Positions 46,926-57,099 of a stretch of DNA of 64,000 nt are shown here, in pieces. Location of the stretch: NCBI GenBank assembly GCA_964019425.1, contig OZ025788.1:1178001-1242000 (forward strand), read 5' to 3'. The notes below the pieces were generated by a model. It was not told the DNA's origin. It did no database searches and worked only from the letters and a program-made list of their open reading frames with translations. Made by a program: the position numbers and the translations under genes. The stretch is from Flectonema sp. DT1601 (Eukaryota; Euglenozoa; Diplonemea; Diplonemida; Diplonemidae). Every line of letters starts with the position of its first letter. Within the stretch, counting starts at the first letter, position 1.

Positions 46926-49196
46926 ATGAATGCTCGAGACAGAGGTATATCACCCACCAGATGGGATACTGTGTCACATGAGACAAGCTCTCTTGTTGAA
47001 GAGATAGACACCACAATGGAGATACTTCAATCTGCTATAAATGGTGAATTAGATCACAGCGCTGAAGTAGAAGCAAAGACAAGATGTCTTGAGAAGTACA
47101 CAGCTGAGTTAGAATTCACTGCAAAAGAAATTGAATGGGAATTGACTGATTGCAAACGTGAGATGGACAAACTTTCAGAAGAACAAACAAAGCTTCTGGA
47201 ACATGAATATATAATTCAAGAACAAGTCAGAGTACTTGAATCAAATTCATTAAAGAATAGCACTCCTGCTTTGATCCATGAATTAGATAAGTCAGAACGA
47301 ACACTTCGTGCTGTAGAGGATCGGTACATTGTTTTAGAAGGCCAGAGTGACTCAACATGGATGGTAGATGCTGCCTTAAGCACTGCTAAAGCACTTGCTG
47401 TCACTCACAAGGGTACTCTTCGGCGAGAACCTGAAGTAGGGTCCTACAGAACTGATTACAATGGCAGAGGTGTTTCTTCAGCACTCGAATACTTCTACGA
47501 TAGGAAACAGGGAGACATCCTTGATGAATTAGTTGCTAATTTAGTATCAAAACAAGAACCAAATACTGAAGCTCACAAAAAAGAAGTCCTAGTCAGGCTA
47601 TGCTATGCGGCTTCTTCTATTAAAAAAAGGCTTCAGAATGCTCCGACGAATCAAACTCGAGGATTAGAGAATCAGAACTTAGTAGAACTTCTAGTTCTTT
47701 GGTTGTACACATCTCACGGTGTTGATATCGACGCTGCGATGGGTTTTGATGTTCCAAAACACGAAGAAGTCTCAACTTGGAATGACTACATAAATCATTA
47801 CAACACTGAAGATCAAGACTCTTCTAAACGTCTTCGAAATGGAAACGTATTTGGTGATGTCAACTGGGCCATGAGAACTGTTCTTCCAGACTCATTGACA
47901 CCCACAGACCTGTTGGGAAAATCTGAACAAAAAAAAGCCAAAGACATTATATTTAAGTGGTGCAAGTTTATAGCAGTCCTATCTCACAGTACTAGTATAA
48001 AAACTGATCAAAGTAAAGCTCCAACTCTCTACAGAGGTTTTGGAGGTCAAGGTGACACTGCGTATGAAGCCATGACCACTCGAACAAACAGAGACCTTCA
48101 CTGGCCAGCATTCAGCAGCTGTGCATTAGACAGAAGTGTGTCACTGTCTTATGTTGATGGTACGGCTCAGAATGCGACTGCAAAGACTGGTGGGGTGGTA
48201 ATTTTTGAAATTACGAAATCATCATTTGGTTATCCACTATGGTTTATATCACAATACCCTGACGAGAGAGAACTACTACTTCCTCCGATGACTTACTTCA
48301 AGGTTATCTCATCAGTCGATAGTGAAGATATAAAAAACAGATGTCTATCAAACTTAAAAGGATCAAACATTACTAGAGATTCAGTCAAAGCTTCTATTGT
48401 CCAATTAGAGGTTAAAGGAACTCTTTGTCTTTCTGATATGAAAGAGTCGTTGAGAAAATGGAAATTAGACTGCGAAAAAAGCAACAGAATGCTCTCTGAT
48501 ATCCTCGCAGAAGTAGACCTGATAGCTTTACCATCAGTTGTTGCTCAGTTACGTGAGCAGCGTCAATCGCTTGAGGCTGAGTTAAGAGAATTAGCCAGAA
48601 CTAGAGACATAATAAAAGGATTCGTTACTGGAGAAGTATCCCAAGCAGCTGATAGAGATAAAATAGTTTCTTCGTTCGTATCTGAAAAAGGAATTCTAGA
48701 AAACAAACTCCAAGAACTACAAGACGGTCTATTATCTGATGAGCTGTCACTCCTAAACACAGATGTTCGATTAAAGCAATATGGACCAACATTTGAATCG
48801 GCGATGCTTTTCTTAAAAGCGACAGTTATCAACTTAGTGACTGACTATGCTTATATTGGTCAGATTCACAGTACGATTGGTAGAAGTGGAGCATGGGATG
48901 GTCTTGAGGCATCATTCGCATTCATCAGACAAACAATAGAGCAATCTCATGGCGAACAACGACAATCTGGGAGGTGGATCCTCCGCTCATCATCATCAAC
49001 AACATCGTATCCACTTACATCAGTCAGTTCTGATCTTTTCAGTGCACTCAAACAGATGGTTGTTTGCTATGACTTGTTACCATACGATGAGCAAGACGCT
49101 CACCCAGCTGCTAAAGAAATAATGCTTAACATTGATATCTTGTGTGACATTGCTAATGAAGCAAAACGTCAAACGGAGAATGCGAGAATGATTTGA
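46926..49196 (+). CDS. Arg-type mono-ADP-ribosyltransferase domain between coiled coils
   Basis: 756 aa; the ATG at 46926 is used because the upstream frame starts with a non-ATG and contains the acceptor. Residues about 15-150 are coiled coil. The ART domain (about 180-500) shows the R-S-E set: Arg370 in TLYRGFGG, Ser397/Ser398 in PAFSSCALDRS, and E447-R-E449 in YPDERELLLPP, the ExE form typical of arginine-specific enzymes. WFISQ and ELLLPPMTYFKV are also family-like. Residues about 500-640 are coiled coil again. There is no signal peptide, so it probably acts inside the cell on host proteins; the target is unknown. An intact, intronless gene. Confidence 0.8.
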   Translation: MNARDRGISPTRWDTVSHETSSLVEEIDTTMEILQSAINGELDHSAEVEAKTRCLEKYTAELEFTAKEIEWELTDCKREMDKLSEEQTKLLEHEYIIQEQVRVLESNSLKNSTPALIHELDKSERTLRAVEDRYIVLEGQSDSTWMVDAALSTAKALAVTHKGTLRREPEVGSYRTDYNGRGVSSALEYFYDRKQGDILDELVANLVSKQEPNTEAHKKEVLVRLCYAASSIKKRLQNAPTNQTRGLENQNLVELLVLWLYTSHGVDIDAAMGFDVPKHEEVSTWNDYINHYNTEDQDSSKRLRNGNVFGDVNWAMRTVLPDSLTPTDLLGKSEQKKAKDIIFKWCKFIAVLSHSTSIKTDQSKAPTLYRGFGGQGDTAYEAMTTRTNRDLHWPAFSSCALDRSVSLSYVDGTAQNATAKTGGVVIFEITKSSFGYPLWFISQYPDERELLLPPMTYFKVISSVDSEDIKNRCLSNLKGSNITRDSVKASIVQLEVKGTLCLSDMKESLRKWKLDCEKSNRMLSDILAEVDLIALPSVVAQLREQRQSLEAELRELARTRDIIKGFVTGEVSQAADRDKIVSSFVSEKGILENKLQELQDGLLSDELSLLNTDVRLKQYGPTFESAMLFLKATVINLVTDYAYIGQIHSTIGRSGAWDGLEASFAFIRQTIEQSHGEQRQSGRWILRSSSSTTSYPLTSVSSDLFSALKQMVVCYDLLPYDEQDAHPAAKEIMLNIDILCDIANEAKRQTENARMI

Positions 49197-49642
49197 AAAA
49201 GTCTCTCAATATAATTATTTCTTAAAAAAAAGAATTAAAAAAAAATAATGAAAGAAAAAAAGTGGGCGCGGTTTAATAACGTCATTCATGTTTAAAGATA
49301 ATAAATGATTAAAAAAAAAAAAAAAGAAAAAAAGAATTAAAAAAAAAAAAAAAGTAAAGTTTTTGTTTGTACCTTTCTTCACTTTAGATGTTAGATAGAT
49401 AGATTAGTTAGACAGCATAAGGCAGACCCTCAGAAATAAAAGTTATTTCCCCTCCCTCAGTACAATATGCTAAGTAGAGTCACTGTAGTGATCCAATAAA
49501 GACGACAGCGTATTATCCAGCCCTCGAATAGAAGGAACGTATTGAAGCTTTTATTAGGAAGAAAAGAGCCTTCCAATGTTCAAAAGAAAGACAACTACGT
49601 CTAATTAAATATATCTTCTCTTCTCAGTTACACAACCACACG
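49197..49642. other. Short AT-rich spacer
   Basis: A-runs at 49311-49325 and 49339-49353, a GATA-like TTAGATAGATAGATTAG (about 49390), and AATATGCTAAG near 49466, a word also found in repeat family B. It ends with a strong acceptor-like site. Confidence 0.6.
49613..49627 (+). promoter_or_regulatory. Splice-acceptor-like site before secreted propeller gene
   Basis: ATCTTCTCTTCTCAG ends at 49627, 15 nt before the ATG at 49643. A clean pyrimidine tract plus CAG. Confidence 0.5.
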
Positions 49643-50818
49643 ATGTTGTCTTTAGTATTTGCATCAACTCTTGCTGTGAAAAGTAATTTCCCACACGGAG
49701 GTGCTCTTTGCACCACAGACTGGAATTGCTCGTTGGGTGGAGTTTGTGAAAATGGAAAATGTACATGTGATCCGTGGTTTACTGGGGCTAATTGCACATT
49801 TTTAAACGTTGTTGATGCAGAGAAGGACTGGGGATTTCAAGTTCCCGGATCATACAGTTGGGGAGGTCATGCTCACTTTGATAAGAAGAGTAACAAATGG
49901 CACGGATTCTTTGCTTTTATGGAAGAACACTGTACTCTGGCTACTTGGATGACCAATTCAGCGATTGTGACGACCACTGCTGACAATCCTGAGGGTCCAT
50001 ACGACCATGAGAACTACACTGTGGTTGATAAGCCGTGGGCACATAATCCTTACATAGTTCAAGATCCAGTCACTGATGAATTCTTATTGTGGCACATTGG
50101 AAATGAAACTATTTTGTATCCGACAAAAAATTGCACCAACGCTACCTCAGCTTCAGACGTCACCAGCGACGAACCTGTTGCATCGCTGCTGTATGTAGAC
50201 AGCTCGAATAATATTTCAGGTCCTTGGAAATCTAATTTTGATATAATGATTGAAGAGTCGTGGGTTAAAAGTGTATCAAACCCTGCGCCATTCTTATATG
50301 AGAATGGTACAGCGATGTTATACATGTCTGTTGCTAACTGTCCAACAGGATGGGGAAGAGCTCCAAGATGTCTATCTCAAGCTCGATCAACAACAGGATG
50401 GAAAGGTCCGTACACTGTAATTGGAAATGAACCTATCGTTAGTCCCGAGTCAGAAGACCCAATGGTGTGGAGAGATCAACGTGGAAACTTTCACTTATTT
50501 AGTAACGTAAACACTTATCACAGAAGATGTCCTCCACACGTACCTTGTGGAGGTCACAGTTGGAGTACTGACGGAATTACTTGGAGTGATCAATTTATCG
50601 GAGCATTCGGTCCAATCATTCACATGGCTGATGGAACAACTTGGAATAATTCATACATTGAACGTCCTCAAGTTGTTCAAAATTCTGATGGGTCACCTCG
50701 TACCTTCTTTACTGGACTTGGTCGTACTTCGTACTATGACAGTATCTCATGGGCCCAGCCATTTTGTACCCAGAAGCTTCTTGAGCAGGGGAAATGTGGA
50801 CCAACAGTTCCTTTATGA
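49643..50818 (+). CDS. Secreted EGF-like plus five-bladed propeller (GH43-like) protein
   Basis: 391 aa with a short N-terminal hydrophobic signal (MLSLVFASTLAV). An EGF-like module follows with six cysteines (23, 29, 35, 40, 42, 51; GGVCENGKCTCDPWFTGANC). The rest resembles the clan of five-bladed glycosidase propellers: NPYIVQDPVTDEFLLWHIG, SNPAPFLYENGTAMLYMS, SEDPMVWRDQRGNFHLFSN, SYIERPQVVQNSDGSP. Acidic residues at blade starts could be catalytic, but I cannot assign them safely. It has several N-glycosylation sites (NCT, NYT, NET, NAT, NIS, NGT, NNS). Likely extracellular carbohydrate binding or cleavage. Confidence 0.82.
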   Translation: MLSLVFASTLAVKSNFPHGGALCTTDWNCSLGGVCENGKCTCDPWFTGANCTFLNVVDAEKDWGFQVPGSYSWGGHAHFDKKSNKWHGFFAFMEEHCTLATWMTNSAIVTTTADNPEGPYDHENYTVVDKPWAHNPYIVQDPVTDEFLLWHIGNETILYPTKNCTNATSASDVTSDEPVASLLYVDSSNNISGPWKSNFDIMIEESWVKSVSNPAPFLYENGTAMLYMSVANCPTGWGRAPRCLSQARSTTGWKGPYTVIGNEPIVSPESEDPMVWRDQRGNFHLFSNVNTYHRRCPPHVPCGGHSWSTDGITWSDQFIGAFGPIIHMADGTTWNNSYIERPQVVQNSDGSPRTFFTGLGRTSYYDSISWAQPFCTQKLLEQGKCGPTVPL

Positions 50819-51891
50819 AATGATCAGCCTTTGACAGAATAGTTAGGGTTAGATATATATTTTTTGAATTCTTCTTTAGGAAAAATCCTAATCCCAACAC
50901 AAAAGTTGGGAGAAGTCCAACCCCAATTAATAAAAAAGCTTTATTTTGCTGACACGGTAGTCAGGTGGGATTTAAAATTACTCAATGCATTTTTCAGGGT
51001 TTTAAAAAAAAAAAAAGTGTTCTGCCTTCGGCGTTCGATCCCGGGTAGCGGGTTTTTTAACCACAGGCCACAAGGCACTTTTTTTGTATAGAGTTGGCGG
51101 GGTTTCAGAAACTTTTGTGTTCGAATTGGAGGTTTTCTATTTTTTTTTTTTTTTTTTCATGTGATTCGTATTAAAACTCTCTCCATTGCCAAGCTGATCC
51201 AATCGCCTTTTCCTGTTATATTTCTAAGTTGGTTCTTTTGCAGCAAGTCTGCGACTTTTTAGAATAAACTTCCCCTCCTTCTGAGATCGGTTCATTCAGT
51301 TGTTGTGTATACTTCACATCTATGTTAACGTAATGGTTACATGAATAGCCATTCCAGTAACAAAAACGTGAGGTGCTCCGTGTACTTACTATGCTGCCGC
51401 TGACAGTTTAAGACTTAGCTTTCCTTTGTGGGACCTCAACAAAATTATCAATTTAATCTCTTCGTTGTTCTTTTATTCTTGTCCCTTCCATGGCCGTCTT
51501 GCGAATGATGTTATTATTTTATTTTTTAAATTAAGAACATTACCGTAGCTGTCAACGCATTGTTATTTATCCAAGTCGGACATTACTCCGTGCCTTGCTA
51601 CATGTTGTTAGATAGTAAGAGAGTGGTGCTATCTTATTTTTTCGTTTTTGTGTCTTGAGAACTATAGTGAATGCCACACGTTCTGCTTCCTAGTGAGATT
51701 TCTTTTGCAACCGGAACTAATTATTAAGGTAGCCACTGTCAATTCATTACAAGAACCTGACCCCTGATTTCGTTTATTGTTGTGGCTTAAACTATTCGAA
51801 AACGTCCACTTCTTTAAACAAACCCGTTGGAAGTATGTTGCGTTATGATCGGTATTTCTTTTTACAACAAAGGTTCGGGAAAAAAAAAAAA
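50819..51891. other. Intergenic spacer with tRNA-like fragment
   Basis: No gene is seen. 51020-51085 contains GCGTTCGATCCCGGGTAGCG between AAAAGTG and CACTTTTT. It looks tRNA-like, but the arms do not pair properly. A T-run lies at 51141-51158. The end has TTTACAACAAAG (51872) and then GGGA13 directly before the next ATG. Confidence 0.5.
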
Positions 51892-53238
51892 ATGCCTCCA
51901 ACACCGTCGAAATATGTAAAAAGTCATGCAAGTCCTTCGGAGGTTATTCGTCCGCCAACATTCGCAGCCTCAACAAAGAAGGAAGTAGAGCCTATGCAAT
52001 ATGTTAGAATGCCTGAAGGGGGAACTCTAATGTTGAAGGAAGGATCGATAAAGAAATTAATATCAGCAGTGTATCGCGTTGAGTCAACACACTCAAGTGG
52101 TATGGAGATGGATGTTACTCATATCGTAGAGCCGTTAGTTAAAAATGGATCTCTTCAAGTCGAAGTTTCAAATCAAATTCTAACTGGGCGACGTGAAAAG
52201 ACTCGACGAGACACGGGCAGAGTTTTAATAGTTTCATATGTCCCAGTAAGTGGAGGTATTAATACAGCACTAGCGAAACCTGTTGGAGCTCGTGACCCTG
52301 ACACTCAATTCATGAGAGTCCCAGAACACACACGATTATATCTTCCAAAGAGTACAATCATAGAACTCATATCAGCTGACTACAGGGTTGAGGGTCATGG
52401 AAAAATCGGATTACAAAAAGATGTGACGGATATTATTTATCAAAATTTAGATAGAGGAGGATTAGACATGGTTGTGAATAACTACTCTATGAGAATAAAC
52501 AATGATCCACATCCTGAACAAGAAAAGATACTCATGATTTCATACAAACCTAGACTAGAACCAGCTGAAGTTCTAATCGAAGTACGTGACGGATGTTGGT
52601 TAGAGATACCCGAAGGGAATATTTCAAGACTTGTTGATGCTACTTATGAGATTCCATATCATGATCCTGTTGGTCATGGTTGGGGCGTCGATGTCAAAAA
52701 ACAAATTGAGAACTTTATAAAAAACCAGGGAATCTATCCAGGGCTGTATATCAATACCAGAGTGTTGGGAATTACTTATGATCCTTTTCCTGATTATGCG
52801 AAAGTTTTAAAAATTAGATACCAACCAAGACGACTACTACCTTCGTTAGATGAAAAGCTTCATGACACTGACAGTGTCTTGAAACAAGCAGAAATGTTAT
52901 TACAGAAACCATATCAATGTGGACATGGGAGGTCAAGGCGATCAAAGCTTTTAAAACTGATGACTGAACTCATTCAAAAAGTTATTGACAGCGGTGGATG
53001 GGGTGATCAGCATCTAACTCAAGCACAGAATCTACTCAGAAATGTTAGTAACGATATGGAGACTACTCTCACACATAAATTACTGTCTTATGCCTCAAGT
53101 GGTTATGCTGATGAGGATCTAATAAAGAAGCTTGGATTGGATGACTCATTCCAACCGGGATACAGTCAACCTGAACCCGACCTACACCCGTCAGCAGCAT
53201 ACCATGTTGGGCATCCCTTAGGAGGGAGGAGACAGTGA
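51892..53238 (+). CDS. Unknown protein with three copies of a beta-rich repeat domain (paralog A)
   Basis: 448 aa; the ATG at 51892 follows a GA13 leader. Residues about 30-310 contain three repeats of about 85 aa, each built as MPEGGxLxL, then ISAxYRVE, DVT, a Gly-rich turn with VSN or VNN, and K-x-L-x-I-x-Y-x-P. Repeats 1 and 2 are alike. Repeat 3 carries HDPVGHGWGVDV and ends YDPFPDYAKVLKIRY, like the second repeat of the next gene. The A-x-Y ... DVT ... DP ... K-L-x-I-x-Y pattern is reminiscent of DUF3395-type domains of DNAJC11-like proteins, but that is a weak guess. The C-terminal third is helical. Confidence 0.78.
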   Translation: MPPTPSKYVKSHASPSEVIRPPTFAASTKKEVEPMQYVRMPEGGTLMLKEGSIKKLISAVYRVESTHSSGMEMDVTHIVEPLVKNGSLQVEVSNQILTGRREKTRRDTGRVLIVSYVPVSGGINTALAKPVGARDPDTQFMRVPEHTRLYLPKSTIIELISADYRVEGHGKIGLQKDVTDIIYQNLDRGGLDMVVNNYSMRINNDPHPEQEKILMISYKPRLEPAEVLIEVRDGCWLEIPEGNISRLVDATYEIPYHDPVGHGWGVDVKKQIENFIKNQGIYPGLYINTRVLGITYDPFPDYAKVLKIRYQPRRLLPSLDEKLHDTDSVLKQAEMLLQKPYQCGHGRSRRSKLLKLMTELIQKVIDSGGWGDQHLTQAQNLLRNVSNDMETTLTHKLLSYASSGYADEDLIKKLGLDDSFQPGYSQPEPDLHPSAAYHVGHPLGGRRQ

Positions 53239-53541
53239 GTTTTATATATAATTTTTTTTTTTTTCCTTTTAAAGAATATTTTTGACAATCTGACCGCCAA
53301 CCTCAGTCAGCTATTATTCTTTTCTTTTTATAATTGTATTGTAGGAATTTGTTTATATTTATTTTTATTTTGTATTCTTCTTAGTGTGATTGTCTTTTAC
53401 ACTTTTTTTTTAATTACCATTTACCTTTCTCTTAAGGGATTAAAAAACACGTCATGAGGAATATTTTCAAAAAATAAGATAAAATCTGGATTCGCATTAT
53501 ATCACAACCAAGTATTTTATTGTTATCAAAGGCAAATATAA

Positions 53542-55017
53542 ATGTCGAGCAAGTACGCATATAGCCCATCGCCGTCTAGGAGGAGTTCAAGATCGGGGAG
53601 ATCGGGGAGATCAGGGTCGAGGAGTCCTGCTACAAAATCTTATGCTAAATTGAGTCCAGGAGCATCATATTACGGAAGGGGTGGATCTGCTGTTGAAGAT
53701 CAGATAACACAACCCTTCAGGAGATCGTCAAAGTCACCAAGGAGTTCAAGAAAACCACCAGAAGGAAGTGTCAAATCTCAAGTCACGCAGCCGTATAGAA
53801 AGTCAAGAAGCAGATCTAGATCCAGATCCAGATCCAGATCTCGTTCTCAAGCACGACCGCGTCCAATTGGGTCTTGGAAGGTACCTGAAAAGAAACACAC
53901 TCAACAGGCAAACACAAATGTTTTTTCTGACTACTGTCGTGTTCCAGAAGGAGGTCGTCTGTACCTACCTGAAGGAACAATTGTCGAATTAATTTCAGCA
54001 TATTACAGAGTAGAAGATGAAACTCATGCTGGGCTTGAGAAAGATGTCCGACAAATGGTCCTTCGTCACATTCACGAAGGAGGTATCGATATCGTTGTTT
54101 CAGACAGAACGTTAGGAGCAGAGAACAGGTATCCAGATCGGAGTAAAACTTTAATTATAACATACGTACCTCAGAAGGCTGATGGTGTTGTTGAACTTCT
54201 TATTCCTGAGGGTGGAATGTTTCAACTTCCTGAAGAAAGTATTGATGTGATTACATCAGCAGAGTTTAGATTACCTCATGATCATAATGTTGGTCATGGT
54301 TGGGGTGTTGACGTACTCGGTGTTATAAATGAAAATTTTTACAATGGTGGAATCCGAGCGATGTTAGCATCTCGAGAGAATCTCAGAGTACCCTACGACC
54401 CCTTTCCAGGTAGGAAGAAAGTTCTTCGAATTCAATACATTCCAACCAGAAGAGGAAGACGAACTGAATGGAAACAAGTTGAAGAACGAACAGACTGGGC
54501 TGTCCGTGACATTGATGACTCTGGTCATAGTAAGTGGTCTAGTTTAGTTAGTGAAGGGTCATCAGGATCTTTAGCTCATGGATATAATTATAATCCTTAT
54601 GATGTTAGTAGTTATCACCCAAGTGAAGATCATCCCCCAAGTGTTTTAGCAAGTCAAGGAACAGATAATTATCATATCCGTTTATTACAATCTGTTTTAT
54701 CTTTATTAAGAGACGTTGAGCATTATGGACAACCATCTGATAGACGTCTTCAAGATGTTGAAAAACTTGTTGACGCTGTTAAACGTGATCGTAGTAACAG
54801 AGTAAGAGCATCAACTGGTGGTAATCCATATGACTGGGCTTCTCACTTAATAGCAGCTGACCCTCAAGGGTCTTTTTGGAGTCATCCGAAATCAGTTTTG
54901 ACAAGAATGGGATTTACAGATCGAGAGATATCTTCCGCGTTAAATAAAACACAAGGATCCTTACACGATGCTGCAATGATGTTAACATCACATTCTAATC
55001 CACATCCTAGGTATTAG
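53542..55017 (+). CDS. Paralog B: RS-rich N terminus, two repeat domains, C-terminal UBA
   Basis: 491 aa, start 10 nt after TTATCAAAG. Residues 1-110 are Arg/Ser-rich with an uninterrupted RS dipeptide run (about 88-101). Repeats at about 130-215 (VPEGGRLYLPEGTIVELIS) and 218-310 (IPEGGMFQLPEESIDVITSA, then HNVGHGWGVDV, YDPFPGRKKVLRIQYIP) correspond to repeats 2 and 3 of the upstream gene. A helical part follows (LLQSVLSLLRDVEHYG). The last 45 residues fit a UBA domain: VLTRMGFTDREISSALNKTQ then GSLHDAAMMLTSH. Ubiquitin binding is likely for that end. Tandem paralog of the gene 303 bp upstream, with one repeat fewer and an added RS domain. Confidence 0.8.
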   Translation: MSSKYAYSPSPSRRSSRSGRSGRSGSRSPATKSYAKLSPGASYYGRGGSAVEDQITQPFRRSSKSPRSSRKPPEGSVKSQVTQPYRKSRSRSRSRSRSRSRSQARPRPIGSWKVPEKKHTQQANTNVFSDYCRVPEGGRLYLPEGTIVELISAYYRVEDETHAGLEKDVRQMVLRHIHEGGIDIVVSDRTLGAENRYPDRSKTLIITYVPQKADGVVELLIPEGGMFQLPEESIDVITSAEFRLPHDHNVGHGWGVDVLGVINENFYNGGIRAMLASRENLRVPYDPFPGRKKVLRIQYIPTRRGRRTEWKQVEERTDWAVRDIDDSGHSKWSSLVSEGSSGSLAHGYNYNPYDVSSYHPSEDHPPSVLASQGTDNYHIRLLQSVLSLLRDVEHYGQPSDRRLQDVEKLVDAVKRDRSNRVRASTGGNPYDWASHLIAADPQGSFWSHPKSVLTRMGFTDREISSALNKTQGSLHDAAMMLTSHSNPHPRY

Positions 55018-55804
55018 TTTTTAGTTATTATTTTTATTCCAATACGAACGTTTTAGTTTAAGCTTCATTTACTTGTTTGCTCGTTGCGGTGATTTTGGAT
55101 CTTTTTCTCCCCTTTCTTTTCCTCCGACATCACATACTATTGTTCGATATGTCTTTTTTGTTATTATTGACATGGCCTTACCGCAATTGATCTTATAAAT
55201 AAATAAAAAAACCCCTCACACGTTGTAGTTGCTTCTGCTACAGTTCCTCTCTATTAATTTGGAGATTGGACCTAATAAAACTTCCTCAAAAGGCTTGTCA
55301 CTTTACTATAGAGAGATGGTAAAGTGATAAAGTGTTTGCTGTATATCGTCTCACTTTCTTCATTAGTGATGGAGGCCGTATGTTTTTTTTTGTATTGTAT
55401 CTTTTTTATTTTATTTTGTTTTATTATATTTATTCTCCCGCTTCTCGATCCTTACGGACAATTAATATGAGCGAATAACAGTAAAAAGGATTAGGTGTGC
55501 TGTTATTCTTGCGTTTTTTCCCCCTATTTTTTCTTTTGTTTTTTTGTTTGTTTGATGTAGTTTCATAGTCATCGATGTACCTAATTTTGTATTTATTTCT
55601 GTTCCGAGCCGTTCCCTTCACAACCCATCTTTCTTTATGTCTTCAGAAAGGATTTGGTAAGTTGTTTTTATAGTGTTGTGGACTTACGTTTATTCACAGC
55701 TATGAGGTAGGGGTGGTGAATTGACCAACGTGATGAATTCAGCTGACGAAGTTTAATTACTTTCAATCGCATCTCTTATCACTTCTACAGCAGGGATAAC
55801 TAAA
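55018..55804. other. Intergenic spacer
   Basis: Non-coding and AT-rich, with TTTTATTTTATTTTGTTTTA near 55405-55425. CACTTTACTATAGAGAGATGGTAAAGTG (55300-55329) contains an 8-9 bp inverted repeat, CACTTTAC/GTAAAGTG. The right end has ATCACTTCTACAG (55790), 14 nt before the SAP18 start. Confidence 0.55.
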
Positions 55805-56770
55805 ATGGGTCGTTTTGACAGAGACAGGGATCGTGACCAAGATCGAGAGCGGAGGGACCGAAGAGATAACCAACCCAGAAGAGATAGAAATAGGGGAGAC
55901 AGAGACAGAGGTGACTGGGAAAGGAATGACAGAGACAGAGGTGACTGGGAGAGAGGTAACCGAGACAGAGGTGATGTCGGAAGAGATAGGGACAGAAGAG
56001 ATCGAGAAAGAGGTGAGAGACAAGTGAATCCAAGAGACAGACATCAACGGGAGAGAAACTCCAACAGAGAACAACCCAACCGACGGGAAAATGACAAACG
56101 GGAATCTGAAACAAACAGGAGAACTTGTCCCTTCTTAGTGCGACTGTTCTTAAAAATAGACAGCGTCCGCAGAGACGAACGGTTCGAAAAGCCGCCACTC
56201 ATCAGACTCTTTAGTGATGTTGATTGGACTGCGAGAGAAGCATTACAACAGAAAACAGACATTGTCGAATTTAAGCTTCACACCTGGAAGGATGCACCTC
56301 TTTCAGAGCTCCTCGATACTGTAGTGAGGGTATGTTATTATTGAGCTCATTGTAGGCAAGTCAAATTAATAAAAAATACATAACAACATCAACAGGCATG
56401 CAAACTACTCGACGGAAAGGATGTTCGCACATTCAACTTTGGCATCGTAAAACCCAACACTGAAGGTCGTCATAGACGCAACACAATAATGAAGTTCCTC
56501 GGTCACGCTGTGCCTACTCTTTCTGATTACAATCACATGCGTGTTAATCCATCGATGAATAAATCAGGGGTTTGTATTTACTTTTATAAATGATGTTGTG
56601 AAGAGTGAATCTTCTCTTACTTCTTTTGTACTATTTCAAAAACATGATAAAAACAGGCATCCCTCTCTGAGCTCGATCACAAAATAGGAGAATATCTCGT
56701 TCTTGCTATTGAGACGATAGAGGAAAAGGAATTTCGTAGAAAGCGAAAAGGGAGCAGCAACTCTTACTGA
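55805..56770 (+). CDS. SAP18: SAP18-like protein (three exons) with Arg/Asp-rich N terminus
   Basis: Exons 55805-56329, 56396-56569 and 56657-56770 join in phase 0 to 270 aa. Introns of 66 and 87 nt start GTATGT and GTTTGT and end AACAG. The SAP18 fold is recognisable: RTCPFLVRLFLKIDSVRR, VEFKLHTWKDAPLSELLDTV, then across intron 1 RTFNFGIVKPN, and after intron 2 KIGEYLVLAIE. SAP18 works in the Sin3-HDAC and ASAP/PSAP complexes linked to exon junctions and splicing. Unlike human SAP18, it carries about 105 residues of RD/RE/RG-rich repeats at the N terminus, like those of its RNA-binding partners. Confidence 0.88.
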
Positions 56771-57099
56771 GTCTAATCTATAAATAATAGACAAGACAAT
56801 CAGTTCATGAGATGTGATCGTTATATATTAACATATGTTAGTAGCTACACGGCACTCTCAACATTCTATTTCTAACTTAACGAGTACCTCTTCCATTGTA
56901 AGGTATTCAGCTTGATGATGAATTCGACGTGCTAAGTGTTGAAAGGTACTAATAATTATATTTATTTAGTAGTTTTATTATTGAAACATTTCTCTTTAAA
57001 GGATACATCACATGTACTCACTAAGTAGTCTATCGTATTGATTCTATTGTAGGGAACTGTTTGTGGTTTAATACTTTACTCCCACAGCTCTATTTCAAT
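56771..57099. other. Short spacer before Cys-rich repeat gene
   Basis: AT-rich. Two acceptor-like sites lie near the start codon: TTCTATTGTAG (57052) and TACTCCCACAG (57087, 12 nt before the ATG). The segment between them could be a small extra leader. Confidence 0.6.

Noticed and set aside
51020-51085. tRNA gene
   Set aside because: A T-loop-like GTTCGATCCC is present, but the T stem, anticodon arm and acceptor do not pair on either strand; at most a tRNA-derived relic.
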